From the NCBI GenBank assembly GCA_014706295.1, contig JACSVZ010000002.1, forward strand, positions 16,414,494-16,478,493: a stretch of DNA of 64,000 nt, written 5' to 3'. Below the pieces are notes generated by a model, which had not been told where the DNA came from, made no database searches, and saw only the letters and a program-made list of their open reading frames with translations. Each line of letters begins with the position of its first letter. Positions within the stretch are counted from its first letter, which is position 1. Of this stretch, positions 15,101 to 27,918 are shown one piece after another. This stretch comes from Lycocorax pyrrhopterus obiensis. Lineage: Eukaryota > Chordata > Aves > Passeriformes > Paradisaeidae. The translations under genes were made by a program, and so were the position numbers.

Positions 15101-16254
15101 ATTTTCAGTATAAGGTAATATTACTGAAGTTGGTGCACTGAAGAGAAGAGGAATATATGTGCCATTTTGTGTCATCCATGGCAAACTGAGAGAGGAACAC
15201 ATGGCTGTGTGATTGAGGACTTTTGGTTTCTTTGAGTAGCAGTTCTTAAACAGCTCCTTCCCCCATAATCTCTTTTGATCCACCTCCCCAGCTACGTTTT
15301 GGTGGTAAGAGTTCACTATGGCTGTCAGCTGACTGAAAGAAATGAGGAGAAGTCTGTGGAAAGGAAAAGCCAGACAGCATTGTCACAGACCTTTTTGAAG
15401 TGATACCTCCAGTACACACTTCCAACATTGAAAAGGCTATTTAGTGGCTCAAATCTGCTCAAAACAACAACAGTAGCACCAAAAAAAACAAAAAAAAAAA
15501 ACCAAAAAACCCAAACCAAACCCCCCCTAAGCCCCCCCCCCAAAAAAAAAGGAGTTTTAGCCATTAACAGCAGTCATATATTGTAGTATTTACCATCATA
15601 TATCATCATCTTACCTCTTAAAATCAAATTAATAGAAAAGTCTAGGAGCATTATAGAAATCCTTTTCCCACAGTAGCAGGAAAACAAACAATCTGCTCCA
15701 GTATGTGATACACAAACAGTACTTACCAGAGGAGGCTTCCCCATCAGAGTGCCCAGCTGAGGGGTTAGGGCTGATTTTGCCTTCTGCTGTAGACTTTGTA
15801 TCAAAGATGTTCTGGAAAGGAATGAGTTCCTGCTGTTATCAGTCTGTCCCAGTGCCCTTGACAGCTTTGACAGCTCACTGATTTCAGCTTTAAAATGTGA
15901 CACGAGGATGATTCTGCAAATTCTCCAGCCTGTTCCAATGCAAACAGGTGGCTTCGAAGCAGCCAGAGGTCTGGTTTTGTTTTTGACTTTGTCTTAGCAT
16001 GAGAGACCCTTCGTGTGGCATGGATTTGTGTACCAGGTGTGACATTCCTTAGCCTTTCCTTTCACGACTTTCATGGTTCTTCACAAAGACATCCTGAAGA
16101 TCCACTTTTTCCAGAAGGCACACTGTGCCAAGCCCCTGTATGGCATGGCAGTCCTTAACAGTGCTTACTGAAAGGTTCAAGTGTGCTCTGATACAGCCCT
16201 AGAAGTGCCACTACAAACAGACTGATCCTAACCATGCACCAGCATTTAAGTAGG
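6172..16254. other. 10-kb gene-free stretch
   Basis: No coding exon, RNA gene or confident repeat was found apart from the A/C-rich tract listed at 15479-15551. All ORFs are below about 110 codons, in both strands and without family motifs, as expected by chance in A/T-rich DNA. Old retroelement remnants are possible but I could not support any. Confidence 0.45.
15479..15551. repeat. A/C-rich low-complexity tract
   Basis: About 70 bases of A-runs and C-runs (caaaaaaaac, ccaaaaaaccc, cccccccctaag, cccccccccaaaaaaaaa) with almost no T and no G until the end. It produces a spurious minus-strand ORF rich in F, G and V. Confidence 0.85.
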
Positions 16255-16336
16255 AGCTGTCATCTGGTCAGCCTCACCTCGGTGATCCTTGTGGGTTCCT
16301 TCCAACTCAGAACATTCTGTGTGATTGTGTGATCAT
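16255..16336 (+). mobile_element. CR1 3' tail fragment
   Basis: The text gatccttgtgggttccttcc, aactcagaacattctgtgtg, attgtgtgatc matches the CR1 3' end with its degenerate 8-bp attctgtg tail, in sense orientation. Confidence 0.65.
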
Positions 16337-19300
16337 ACCTTGGTGCAGTATTGGACACAGAGGGTGAACACAGGGGCAGTCCTTGCCCAGTATTGGCAGG
16401 GTGAAGCAGCAGCTGGAAATGCATCTCTTGAGCCAGGAAAGTTGCAGTGGCCTTAATGTGCTTTGAAAGAGCACCATTAAACACCTACTGCCTTGCCAGC
16501 TAATGGCATGGTAGGACTGCGAGGTCATTTCAACACAGCGAAATTAAGCTGAGTAAATCCTCTGCCACCCACCCAGGAGAGCTGAGAAGGTTGGGTTTTG
16601 AGGTATGCCCCAAAGAAGTTGTGAAATATTGCACCTGTGGAAAAGTATAATGGATTTACTCATGACCAACCTGTTTTGATGCAGCAAAAATTTGCATGAG
16701 TTTTTGATCATACCGGACACTAATCAAGCCCCAGCTCTCACAATTTCTTGCAGACCTTGTAATCAGCTTGTAGAAATAGCCAGCTCTGTACCCTTGGTTT
16801 TCTCAGGCAACATATGGAATTACAAAGAAGAGAATGTTGCTTATAAAATCTAAGATATGATGAACTTGGAACATTCTATGTAAATGTTTGTAGATAGAAA
16901 GATATTGATGTCCAGCAGGAAAAAAATTGCTTTGTACTGCTTAATTATTTTTTTCAATTGTAATAAAAGCAACATTGATACAAAAAGGAAAATTACACCG
17001 TTTTGGTTTGTTTTTTTTCAATATCCCAGCATGTTTATCTTTAAATAATTTTTGATATTGAACCAGAGAAGACCAAGGTATCAAGCTGTTGAATCAATTC
17101 TGTACAGCCAGACTTTCTTTTATCATTAAATATAGTTAGTTTGCTTGTCATAGAAACTACTTATATATCTCTTTCAAGGGGTTTTTTTTCCACTTTTTCA
17201 GCTTCCCTATAAGTCAACTTTATTTAACCAGTATCACTGGTAGTCTGCTAGTTCTACAGCTTGCCATGGTGTCTTTTCAGAAATAGCAGGACACTGCACC
17301 ATTCTATTTTGGATGTACCAGTATGAAGAAAATGTCTAAATCCAATGAAACCTTTTTGTGTTTTAGTGTCTGGCCATAGCTCCTATAGCTATCATAAATT
17401 TTTGATCTTGCAAGAAACAGCTGGTGCAATAACATTTAAATAAGTTAGATGGGGAAAATATTGATGCAGTCTGACTCTTAGAAAAGAAGATGTGAAAATT
17501 GTCCTGGAATTGTATACAGTGCCAGGGTATTTGTTGTTTTCCAAGTGGGAACCATATGTAAGATGCAATAAATGTTCTTCCAGTCTCTGATGGAATCTGA
17601 ATTTTGTCTGTAACAATTGAACAGATGCCTTTCGGGATGTCTATAGAAGAGTAACTCGATTTTCTGACACTATAAGGCAATGTTCACAAGCCTTTGGGAT
17701 TATAGGAATATATTAGTTTCAAGCAGGACCTTTTAAATCCTAGAAGTTCAGAGAGCTTTGACGCGGAACAAGTGGGCACCAGAGCAGAATTTGCCCTGTC
17801 AGTACAGTCAATTAATCCAGTGCCATGAAAGCTCATTTCTTTACACTGACTTTAGAGGATGACTAGCACAAATATAGGCACCTACACCAGAGATGTTAAA
17901 TCAAATCCATCCCCACTGCACTCACTGCTAGGCCAAATAGGGCCAGGTAGGGCCAAGCACGGCCGCGTGGTGTGAACAGTGCCAAACCAGCACCCAGGCC
18001 AGCCATTCCCAAGCTGTGGCTGTGACCCAGAGGGGGCTGTGGCAGCATCTGAGTGGAGTCACAAGCCTGAAAGAAAGGCAGCTGTTCTGCTGATATTTTG
18101 TGATTCTGAATCTGACACTGCAAATGGAAAAGTTGAGTACTTCAGCTCTGGTCCTGCAGTAGTTGGTTACCCTCATCAAACACACTCGCTTCTTCTAGAA
18201 TGGAAATTTCATGGCTATCTCAGGAAACAAAGGGCCCTCAGATTTCATTGTTGTCCACTTTTTTCCTGAATGCTTTTGTGGTTGTATATTAAATGGAAAG
18301 AAGAAAATAGTGACACTGAGATGTGGAAGGAAGCTGCTGTATAAAGGAAAATGTCTCTTCGTTAAAATATTCAGGGGAGGGAGGCACTTGAAAGCACCCA
18401 GGATACACTGTATGTAGAATAATGGGGCATAAATGGAAGAAAGAAAAGCCAAAGCTATTAAATTATGTTTTGTCTGTCCTTGATGTTAAAAATTGTTATT
18501 ATTCAGCAGAGCCCAGTCCATGTTTGTTTTGTTTTAATGTCTGGAATACTTTGCATTTCACCCTAATAATCCACTCTGTTCTCAATGTTTATACAGCATG
18601 ATTTACTACAATGTGGATGTGTAATTATAGTGATGATTAGACAAAACATCTTTGACAAGAAAGGAAAACAGTAGTTAATAATGTTTTCCATCTGTTTGGT
18701 AAAACCTCACTTAAAAAGAAAGAGCCCCTTAGCATATAGCAGGGTCCAAGGCAACACCTATGTGAGTACATGACAGCGGTATAAATGCCTAATGAATTCA
18801 TTCTGATCATTGCTCACACGTTTTTGAAAGCACTACCATCTGTTTTATACATAAATATTACAGTAATTAATGTCAGCACATGTTTATATTATATCATTTC
18901 CACAGTCTTATTTTAGAGTTAAGACCTTTTTCTTTTCAGGCAGAATAACGGCATATTTTAAGCTATTGGCAGGAAATGCAATGTTATTAGGATAAAATGA
19001 GTGAATTTCAGTAATGGCTTGCATCTTTATTGGAAAACTTTAGAGCATTTAATGCTTCTGTTCCTCATTAAAGGATAAATACTGGGTCAGTGCCTACTCA
19101 TGGAAAGCCCAAAAGAAACTTAAGCACTGCTGAATGAGGTAAAACTATAGCGAAAAACACCATGAAACCTCTGAGCTCCTGAAATTGGTATCTTAAGTCC
19201 CTGTGGCAGCCTCCTGATGACTGGGCATTGAGGGTTTATTAATGCCTGGCATTGGGCACTCTGGCTCCAGATTAGCAAACGCGCCAGGCTTAAATTAAAC

Positions 19301-20389
19301 TGATGGGTTAGCTCTGGTAGGGTTACATCCCTCCAGAGCCCTGTTGTTTCTTGCTGTTTATAAGGTTCTGGTGTTGGTTTTGTCACCAACGCCTCATGAA
19401 AGAAAGCAAGAAAGCAAAATGCTTTAATAAAAATTTTTCTGCTCCTGCATCCAGATTGATAGCAATGGTGTCTACAACAGTGCAAGGCAAAAGTATTCAT
19501 CTGATTCTCATTTATGGCTTCTGCTTACACAGTGTGCAAGTCACAGGTGTGGTGAAAAATCAACTGAAGTCAATTTAAAGAATTCTGTTGAGTTCTTTGG
19601 GCTTCAAATGAGGATTTATCTTTACCTGTGTTCCAAGAAAAATATGTTCCAGATGCACAAAAAAAAAGTGAATTACAGGCTTGAAACATAACTATTTTCA
19701 TTGTGTTCATTATATCAATAACTTTCTCTCCTTTCCAGTGAAATTGAGTCACAGCTGAACTTTTCTTGCTCTGTTGCCAATACCCCATGCACCTGTACAG
19801 GGACCTGCTATTTGAAAATCTTTGCCTGGTGACTGACATTGGTGAAATTTGTTTCTGATATGATTTCAGTTACATCTCTTTTTCTAGATTCCATGCTGCT
19901 TGTTTCACCTTTCATTTGAGTATGGATACTGCACTTCAGCATGGCTTATTAGTATCTTAACTTTATTTGACTTTTAGCTTATTTTATTCTTTTACTCTAT
20001 TTTATTTTAACCAGAGCTATAGCAGATGCTGCTGTTGTCGAATCTAGTTGAGATTTAAGTATCTCTGGAGAGACTTAAATCTTCTAACACTATTCAGTAC
20101 AATCTGAGCTGCCAGTAGATTTTCCTGGATGCCTTCCATCCTGGATTCCACTTAAGTAAGGTTCCTAAGTATCCGTCTAAGTTTCCAACCAAGTAATTGC
20201 TGCTAAGGATTGCTACTTCTTGCAAAGAAATCTACTCCATTTTTATTTCCATTACAAATAAATAACTGGAAAGGGCAAAAGAATTGGAGACAAAAGGGAA
20301 TGACAAATAAATAGCAGCCCTATCTACCTGCAGAATGAAAGTGTTTTCCCCTGAATATCAGTTACTTGACAGCTAAAACTTCAGAGAAT
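16337..20389. other. Gene-free DNA, nothing recognised
   Basis: A/T-rich sequence with short chance ORFs only. The longest (minus strand, 19120-19500) has no family signature. Confidence 0.45.
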
Positions 20390-21165
20390 CATAGAATATC
20401 CTGAGTTGGAAGGGACCCATCAGGATCATCAAATCCAGCTCCTGGCCCTGTGCAGGACACCCCAAGAATCACACCGTGTGCCTGACAGCAATGTCCAAAG
20501 GCTTCTGGAACTCTGTCAAGCTTGGTGCTGTGACCACTTCCCTGGGGAGCCTGTTCCAGTGCCCAACCACCCTCTTGGTGAAAAACTTTTCCAGATACCC
20601 AGCCTAAGCCTCCCCTGACTCAGCCTCATGCCTTTCCCTCACGTCGTGTCACTGGTCATGAAAGTGAAGAGATCAGTACCTGCCCCTCTGTTTTCCCTCG
20701 TGAGGATGTTGAAGACCACAGTGAGGTCTCCCTTCAGTCTCCTCTTCTCCAGGCTGAACAAACCAAGTCACCTCAGCCACTCATCACACAGCTTCCCCTC
20801 CAGACCCTTCACCACCCTCGGGGGCCTTCTCTGGGCACTCTCTAACAGCTCAATGTCTTTTTTGTATTGTGGCACCCAAAACTGCCCCCAGCGCTCGAGG
20901 TGAGGCCGCCCCAGTGCAGAGCAGAGCGGGACAATCCCCTCCCTTGCCCAGCTGGTGATGCTGTGCCTGATGCCCCCCAGGACACGCTTGGCCCTCCTGG
21001 CTGCCAGGGCACTGCTGGCTCATGTTCAACCTGCCATGGACCAGGACCCCCAGGTCCCTTTCCCCGGCACTGCTCTCCAGCCTCTCATTCCCCAGCCTAT
21101 GCACAAACCAGGGTTGCCCCATCCCAGGTGCAGAATCCAGCACTTTGCCTTGTTGTCAAAGTTTC
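20390..21165 (-). mobile_element. CR1 LINE, 3' part of about 0.78 kb
   Basis: On the plus strand it starts with the reverse-complemented tail (gagaatcatagaatatcctg) and continues with antisense CR1 landmarks in order: gagttggaagggacccatc, cctggggagcctgttccag, ctcctcttctccaggctgaa, ggggccttctctgggcactc, ccagtgcagagcagagcggg, ctggctgccagggcactgct. It is truncated at the 5' end near 21165. G/C content is well above the flanks. ORFs in it are shadows. Confidence 0.85.
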
Positions 21166-23552
21166 AGAAAATTTGCTTGTATCACAACTGTGAGTCTCCT
21201 GCAAAGTTCTGCTCAAGATTTAAACTGCTGCCAGTCATGAGAGGCGTTCACCTCTGGAGTTATGAAATAAGCTTTTAAATACATGTACATTCATGTACTA
21301 CTTCTGGCTTTCTGTATCTCCTTCTTTCAGAGGATGATGAGGGATGAAATATTAAATGCTGTACAGTAGCCCCAAGAGTTAGGAATCCCACCCCAAGAAG
21401 GAGTACTGTAGCTGCCTCACAATGAATGATCCAGAATGCAACCTGAGAGTTGGAAATCGAGCAGGGTCTCATATACCACTGAAACAGCTGGGGGGCTTGA
21501 TTGGGTGGAAAGCAATGACACATGTGGCTCTTGGCCACAGGGCTAGTGTTGACACTACAAAAGTAGTTTAAGCTCTCTGATGACCACAAGCAGCGAGAGT
21601 CTCAGTTTTATGTCTTATCTAAAATACAGTGAGTGCCTTCCTCAGAAAAGGCCTCTCAGCATAGAACTGGGGTGCTCATTCAGTCTGCTCTGTTGGTAGA
21701 GCCCAGTCTATGACATCACCCGTGCCATTGCCTAAGCTTGTTCTCTAGAGATCTTTCCAGTCACACAGTAACTTGGATTAATTCTGCCTATTGAAAGAGC
21801 TACTTAGAAACTGCATGTAAGGTGCCTTGGTTACAAAAGCAGTGTATTCTGCTGCTGATATCAAACAGTGTGCATGCAATATGTGTTACAGTGATCAAAG
21901 AAAATGTTATGGCTACATTCTGCAAACATTAGTGTGTGCAAGTGGAAAAACTGGTACAGCCTTTGGCTCTCCTATGTTACACACATAAAATATGAAACAG
22001 ATTAACTTTTCTGACTGTATAAATTTGAGCATCTCTAATACATGAAAAAATATAAAGAGAAGACAAAACAATGGATGTACTCAAATTGTACAGAATAACA
22101 GATTATTTCTATATGTGTTTACACATATGTTATATTTCAATAACTAAATACAAACATATTAGTCAGGAGAAAATCCAACATTACAGTTACCTGTCTGCTT
22201 CTATTTCAACATTCAATTTCACTCTCTCTCTAATAAAGTAAAGATGTGGGACTGGGCTCCTAAGACAAAATTCCCATTAAACATAAAAGTCTTAATTATG
22301 AAAAACACGAAATTCAGCCCAAAGGAGTTGTTTGGTTTTTCATTCCTTAGGTTAAAGAATGATCCAGCAGTTTCAAGTTAGCATTACCAGTTCTTCCTGT
22401 ATCACAGCTGCTCTCTGCTATTTTCTGGGTAGGGCATGGCTGTGGGCCTATTGCTGGTGTATTTTTGTAAAATTCTGTTGATTTAGTGTAACAGCACCCT
22501 GGAAAAGCAGGGCATATGACAGTGGCTGAAGACTGCAAATCTACAGAACTACTGATAGAAAGAGTATTCACTTGAGTGTTTCACCCTTAAGCCCCTGCAG
22601 AACTCACTGAAATAGGTTTTCTTGTGAACACAGCAGAAAGAGATCAGTAAATTGATGAGCACAGCAAATTAAAAGGACATGTTATAAGCAGGTGAGAGAC
22701 TGTTAAAAGCAAGGCAGGTAGAGTGATTTGGAGCAGGGCAACAGCCCACGGTCTTTAGGGAATTGAAGCCTGCTTGAGATCAGGATGGCAGGTGTACACA
22801 TGTGATATAAAACTCTGCTACTCAGAATCCTTTCCTCTTATGTGTTATTATGCTGCTATTGTCAATACAAAACAATGTTTCAATTAAAGAAATCTGTGTG
22901 CTCCCTCTGTTCCTCACAGTTCCTACCCAACTGAAGGGAAGAAGAGGACTGAAACCAAAGGCACTGCACCATAAACCAAGAGTGAGAATAGAGCAGAAAT
23001 CCCTCCACCTGGAGGGAGTGGAATCCCCTCCCCAGCATATGGTCACCTGAGCCCAGGCTTCCTGGTGATTCCCACTGCACAGATATTGGCAGGGTGGTCT
23101 GGAGCAAACTAGGAGGCTTTCCAGGCAGGGAAAGGCAAGCACAGAGTAGGGACTGCTTAAACTTTAACCTGATAGACAGAGTTCAAGTCTCTTGAACTCT
23201 ATAATGTTAAACAAACCTACCAAAGGATGGCTAAAGAGACATAGAACACAATAGAGTTGCTTCTGAACATGTGTCAGCATGTTGCACTTATTTCTCAAAA
23301 AATATGATATATACCCTCCTAAATTCATGCTCTCCCATCTCAGCTATCACTGACCTACTATCTGTTGCAAAAGTTGATAAATTTACTCAGTCTCTTTACT
23401 CTCATCTTCCCTTATGCAAGAGGATATTCAGTATTCAGCAAGAGTTAGTATGTGTCTAGTATTTGAACAGGTCCAAATGATATGTGCAACACCCACCTCA
23501 CAACCTACGGGTGTGTTTTTGTCAGAAGTTTCATCCAAAGGATAAGAAGACC
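21166..23552. other. Gene-free DNA, nothing recognised
   Basis: Unremarkable A/T-rich sequence. Short ORFs on both strands lack splice context or motifs. Confidence 0.45.
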
Positions 23553-23818
23553 AAAAAAAAATCCAAACCTCTCCCTCCCCTCCAAAAAAAACCCCAACAA
23601 AAACACCACAACCAAGAATGAAACCAACCAACCAAAAAAAAAAACCCAAGCAAACAAAAAAACCTATAAAAACCAAACCAACCAACCAAAAAAAGCCAAA
23701 AACCAAAACCAAAAAACACACAGAAAAGAAACAAGAAAACAAACAACCCACCCCAAAAAAAACCCACCCAAAAAACCAAACAATGCCCAAAAAAAACCCC
23801 AAGCAAACCCAAAGCCTT
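23553..23818. repeat. Long A/C-rich low-complexity tract
   Basis: About 265 bases almost wholly A and C on the plus strand, with loosely repeated words such as accaaccaacc, aaaaaacccaag and ccaaaaccaaaa. The complement is a G/T-rich strand. It creates K/N/P/T-rich plus ORFs and F/G/W/L-rich minus ORFs (for example 23428-23802), which are not genes. Confidence 0.9.
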
Positions 23819-26508
23819 CTTTAGAGCAGGCATGTCCTAGAGATTGAAACAAGTGTTCCTGGAGCCTGTTTTCTCAGAAGGATGGATAGTAAATCATTTA
23901 AGCCATCAAGGGAAGAGGCCAACTAAATCAGTCTGGATGGTAATACTCATATTAGAAAGCAGCCAAGAAACTATAGAAGATTGTGATTAAACACTTGATG
24001 AGTAATTTTGTATCCTTCATTGTAAAAACAGACTTTTGAAATGGTGCTTTTCAAAACTTGTTTTTCTGGTAAATTATTTTCAGACTGTACCCTGTAAATT
24101 CTCATACATTTTCAGGCTGTTCCTTCTCCATCAGTGAAGATACCTCATCAGCAGAACACACATTCTCTTAGTTCTCAGAATTACAGCATCCAAAATATTT
24201 AGATTGCCAATGTTAGCAGTTCATGTATTTTTTTTCCTTTTATACATTTTCCAGTTTTTAATATGAACGGTTAGTATTCCTCTACTCAAATCCATTTCTT
24301 CTGCTAGCAGGATACGATTTAAGATAAAAGGGCTTAGTATATTTTCATTTTGTGCAAATCACTTCGTTAAAAAGACTTTGACACATGACTTTAAACTGCA
24401 CAGAGACATTCAAGTAATTTGTAGGAATTATGATCAGAGACACACATGAATTTCGAGAAGAAAATGTGCATTATAAGTACACAGTCTTGGTTCAGTGGTG
24501 CTCTGAGCATCCAGAAATAGCAGAGAGATCTTTGTACCCTGTGAATTATGCAAACACCATGTACCTGCTCAGACCTCAGACACAGCATACAATACCCTAT
24601 TTAAAAAGTGACTAATATTATTTAAAATGAAAATATGGTTTTCGAACAGATTAAGAGTATTAATGCTATCATTTTTTAACTAACTGGTTGCTTTGTTTGA
24701 TTTTCCATTATTTTTACAGGCCTCCTGCCAATAAATCACTAGAAATAAAAAAGAGGCACACTAGAAACTGTACTACTATGCATCTATTTTGCCACTGTGT
24801 AGCAAATAGGTATAATCCATCATTTCCAATACCCCTTTCAATAGTATTCTTCATATTTCAAATAATTTAATAGCCCAGCGACAGTCTAATTCTTTCCTTT
24901 GATGGCCAAGATGTTTTCAAAGGTAAGTTTTTTTCCTCCAGTAGCACTTTCTGGATTCTCTACTAAAATAGCCTTTAGATGCAAAATGCCTTCCCTTTTT
25001 TGGCCAACTTGAGGAATGTTGGAAAGATCTGGAAAAGACATTTTCACTTTTCAGGTCTGTCCCAAAAATCTTCACAATCTTCCTGTCATTTCCTTTTCCA
25101 ATCCATCTGACACTGGATCCTCATCAAATGCCTGAAAATATTTGGGTAAAATGTTTTGTCAATGGCAACCTCAAGACAGCAGATCGTGGGCTGAGTCTTG
25201 TCTTTCCTCTTGTCAGGTTCTACTAATGGAAAAAGAGTATTTTTACTAGCAATGGGCCAACGTATGGCTTATTTGATGGAGCTGGGTGCCATCATCCTTA
25301 GTGGGAAGAGCATGGAATAATCTCAACATATTACTGCATGTTTGAGTAATGTCAGTACTTTTGTATTGCAAAGTCTCCCTACTATTTTGCGTAAATCATG
25401 CAAACCCCACTGCTTAGTGCTAGGATAAACAAAGAGGGAACAGCAAAAATAATTTAACAACGGAATATAATTTAATCATTCAATAAAACAGTTCATTTCA
25501 CCACTTCAGTTCTCTCAGAGGCCAGTAAATTGACCTTCTTGAAGCCTTCAGAGCCGATCTATGCCAAGAAGAAAAGCTGACCCTGAATCTATTGTTTTTA
25601 ACCTCTTTTCACAGTGTAGGATGGTTTAATCAAGTGTGTTTGTAACTGTGCCAGCGGTACGACTGCTTTGAAATGTTATATGTGTCTAACACTCATGGTT
25701 CAACACTGATACCCAGGGGATGTATAATGCTAAATACTTGTCATTTCCTAAAGGAAAAGCAGACAAATTCAGGACAGTATGTGCTTCCCATCTGTGCCTT
25801 GGAGTGAAGCTGCTTTTCTCTATCAGCCATCAGCTTTCCTATGGGTAATAATGCAATATATTTTGCTGTTCTTCACTTAAGCATGGTGATGATTGCAGCA
25901 AGCAGGAATTCAGTAAGAAAGGCAGAGATTCACATTTGCTGCTGTGCTGCTTCATGTAGCTTGCCTGTATCTTTGTCATGCTGCTGTCTAATGGGGATTT
26001 CATGTGGCAGCTCTTTCTAAATACTGTACTGGAAAAATCCCATGTATCCTATTTGTCAAGACCATTTCCTTTCTGCATCTGTACAGCGTCGGCAATCCAA
26101 CGGCAGCAATTGATGTTGATAGGGCAGCACAGTGTACAGTATTTATATAATATCCATCCAGTCCAAGAATCCATATGCTTCTCACAAAGAGGGAGCAAAA
26201 GGAAAGCACTGGGAATTGGTTTTGAAGTTACATAAGTGGTCTGACAAAAGCTTTACTGAATAAATAGCCCCTTTCAAAAGGATGAGCTTGCAGTGCTTCT
26301 AGTATCAGAAAGCAAAGCATTCAAGAGGGCAAGAAGTTCAGCAGCACCAGAAAAAAACATTTGAAAAGAAAAACAGGAACGGAAAATATTGCTGGTTGCC
26401 ATATGGAATAGTATTACCTTGAAGACTGACACTTTTTTACCTCTCACTTGTAAGCTAGAAGCTTTAGATTTAATCTTAGATTTTCCATTTTGAATTCCAT
26501 ACTGTCTG
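23819..26508. other. Gene-free DNA, nothing recognised
   Basis: A/T-rich sequence without recognisable exons or repeats. Confidence 0.45.
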
Positions 26509-26577
26509 TTACAAAAAAAAAAAAAAAGGAAAACAACAACAACAAAAAACCACAAGCCAACAAACCAAACCCTTCCC
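26509..26577. repeat. Poly(A) followed by A/C-rich tract
   Basis: A run of about 15 A is followed by ggaaaacaacaacaacaaaa and an A/C-rich tail. It could be an old retroposon tail, but no recognisable body precedes it. Confidence 0.75.
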
Positions 26578-26965
26578 TTAAAATGAAACTTAATGCTATA
26601 GGAACTCAGGGTCCTCATAATTCCTCCACAGCTATTACAATATTCTTCCTAATATTTGTGTGCTATCATCCATTCCCTCATGTCATCACTAAGCAGGCTC
26701 TTAACTACTAAATTATAGCACACTTAAAAGAAATCACGATAAATATGTGTTTTACATTAACCAAGCACTTTATACATTGCCTGAGCAAGAGCTTCACAAC
26801 AGGATCTGCTCAAGGTTTTATACCACCCTTGGCAAGCAAAAAATCGCTGACCTTTTAACCAGCCATAGCAAGGAGTTCCCCAGGGCCCAGTTTTTTCCCA
26901 AAACCCACCCTCAGTATCGCAGGTGCCTGTGATACAGCCCTTGAAACAGCCTCTCCAGCTTTCAG

Positions 26966-27012
26966 TGCTACAGAATCACGGAATAATTTAGGCTGGAAAA
27001 GATCTCTAAGAC
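26966..27012 (-). mobile_element. CR1 3' tail fragment
   Basis: The text cagaatcacggaataattta followed by ggctggaaaagatctctaag is the reverse complement of the CR1 3' end. The element lies on the minus strand and only about 45 bp remain, directly beside a CpG-rich island. Confidence 0.65.
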
Positions 27013-27049
27013 CATCAAGCCCAAAGTAAAGCTGACAGGTCTCCTGAGC

Positions 27050-27375
27050 GGCAGCAAAACGTGCTCCCAACACCATCAGCGCTGATTATGATCCTCAGCG
27101 TGGCCGACACTGCGCCCGGCAGATGAACATCCTCGCCCATGCTCGCCCTTGTGCCCGGCCCCCCGGCCGCCGCTGTCCTGCCGGGATTGGCGCTGGGAAT
27201 GCCGAGCAGGCGAGCGCGTCCTGCGCGCGCCTCCTGCCGCGCGCTGCCGGTACTGCAGCGCTCCGGGCTGCCCGACGGGAGCGCCGGGAATGCGCCGGGA
27301 TTGAGCCCGGATTGCGCCCGGATTGCGCCCGGATTGCGCCCGGACTGCGCCGGGCAGGCGAGCGCGGATTTAGGG
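27050..27375. promoter_or_regulatory. CpG-rich island, possible orphan promoter
   Basis: This 0.33 kb is strikingly G/C-rich and CpG-dense (ggccgccgctg, gcgagcgcgtcctgcgcgcg, ctgccgcgcgctgccgg) inside A/T-rich DNA. It contains a 12-bp tandem repeat at 27286-27353. CpG islands in birds often mark promoters, but I see no coding exon beside it. It lies about 11.7 kb past the PKS stop, so it is not that gene's promoter. Alternatives are an lncRNA promoter, an unmethylated orphan island, or a GC-biased minisatellite. ORFs across it on both strands (up to 164 codons) are explained by the absence of A/T-rich stop codons. Confidence 0.5.
27286..27353. repeat. 12-bp tandem repeat in the CpG island
   Basis: The unit cccggattgcgc occurs three to four times in tandem with diverged units on both sides (gccgggattgag, cccggactgcgc). 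Confidence 0.8.
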
Positions 27376-27465
27376 GATGTTGTCGGAAAGAGCCTTCCGT
27401 CTTTTGAGTGGACAAACTCACCGCTAAAGGACTTTATGTGCAGAATAATTATATACGATGTTTTC

Positions 27466-27918
27466 ATGTCCAGAGAAGGGCAACGAGGCTGGTGAAGGGT
27501 CTGGAGCACAAATCCAATGAGAAACAGCTGATGGAGATGGGGGGTTTAGCCTGGAGAAAAGGAGGCTCAGGGGGGACCTTATCGCTCTCTACAGCTGCCT
27601 GAAAGGAGGGTGCAGCCAGGTGCAGATTGGCCTCCTCTCTGGGTAACAAGCAATAGGACAAGAGGAAACGGCCTCAAGCAGCGTCAGGGGAGAATTAGAT
27701 CCGATATAAGGAGAAATGTCTTCACTGAAAGCATGGTCAGGCACTGGAACAGGCTACCCGTGGAAGTGATGGAACCACTGTTCCTGAAGGTGTACAAAGA
27801 CATATAGATGTGGCACCTGGGGACATGGTTTAGTCGTGAACAGGGCAGTGCTGGGTTAATGGTCGAAGTCAATGATCTTAGAGGTCTTTTCCAACCTTAG
27901 TGATTCTATTCTGTAACA
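27466..27918 (+). mobile_element. CR1 LINE, RT C-terminus and 3' UTR
   Basis: The sense strand carries CR1 landmarks in order: gtccagagaagggcaacgag, tggtgaagggtctggagcac, aaaggaggctcagggggga, accttatcgctctctacag, gaggaaacggcctcaagcag, gcactggaacaggctacccg, and the tail ggtcttttccaaccttagtg with gattctattctg. It is 5'-truncated and reads away from the minus-oriented CR1 tail at 26966. Confidence 0.85.

Noticed and set aside
23428..23852. Minus ORFs rich in F, G, W and V that look membrane-like
   Set aside because: Translation of the complement of an A/C low-complexity tract.
27015..27509. 164-codon minus ORF and plus ORFs at 27123-27495
   Set aside because: CpG-island sequence has few A/T-rich stops; the frames run into CR1 and include translated 12-bp repeats.
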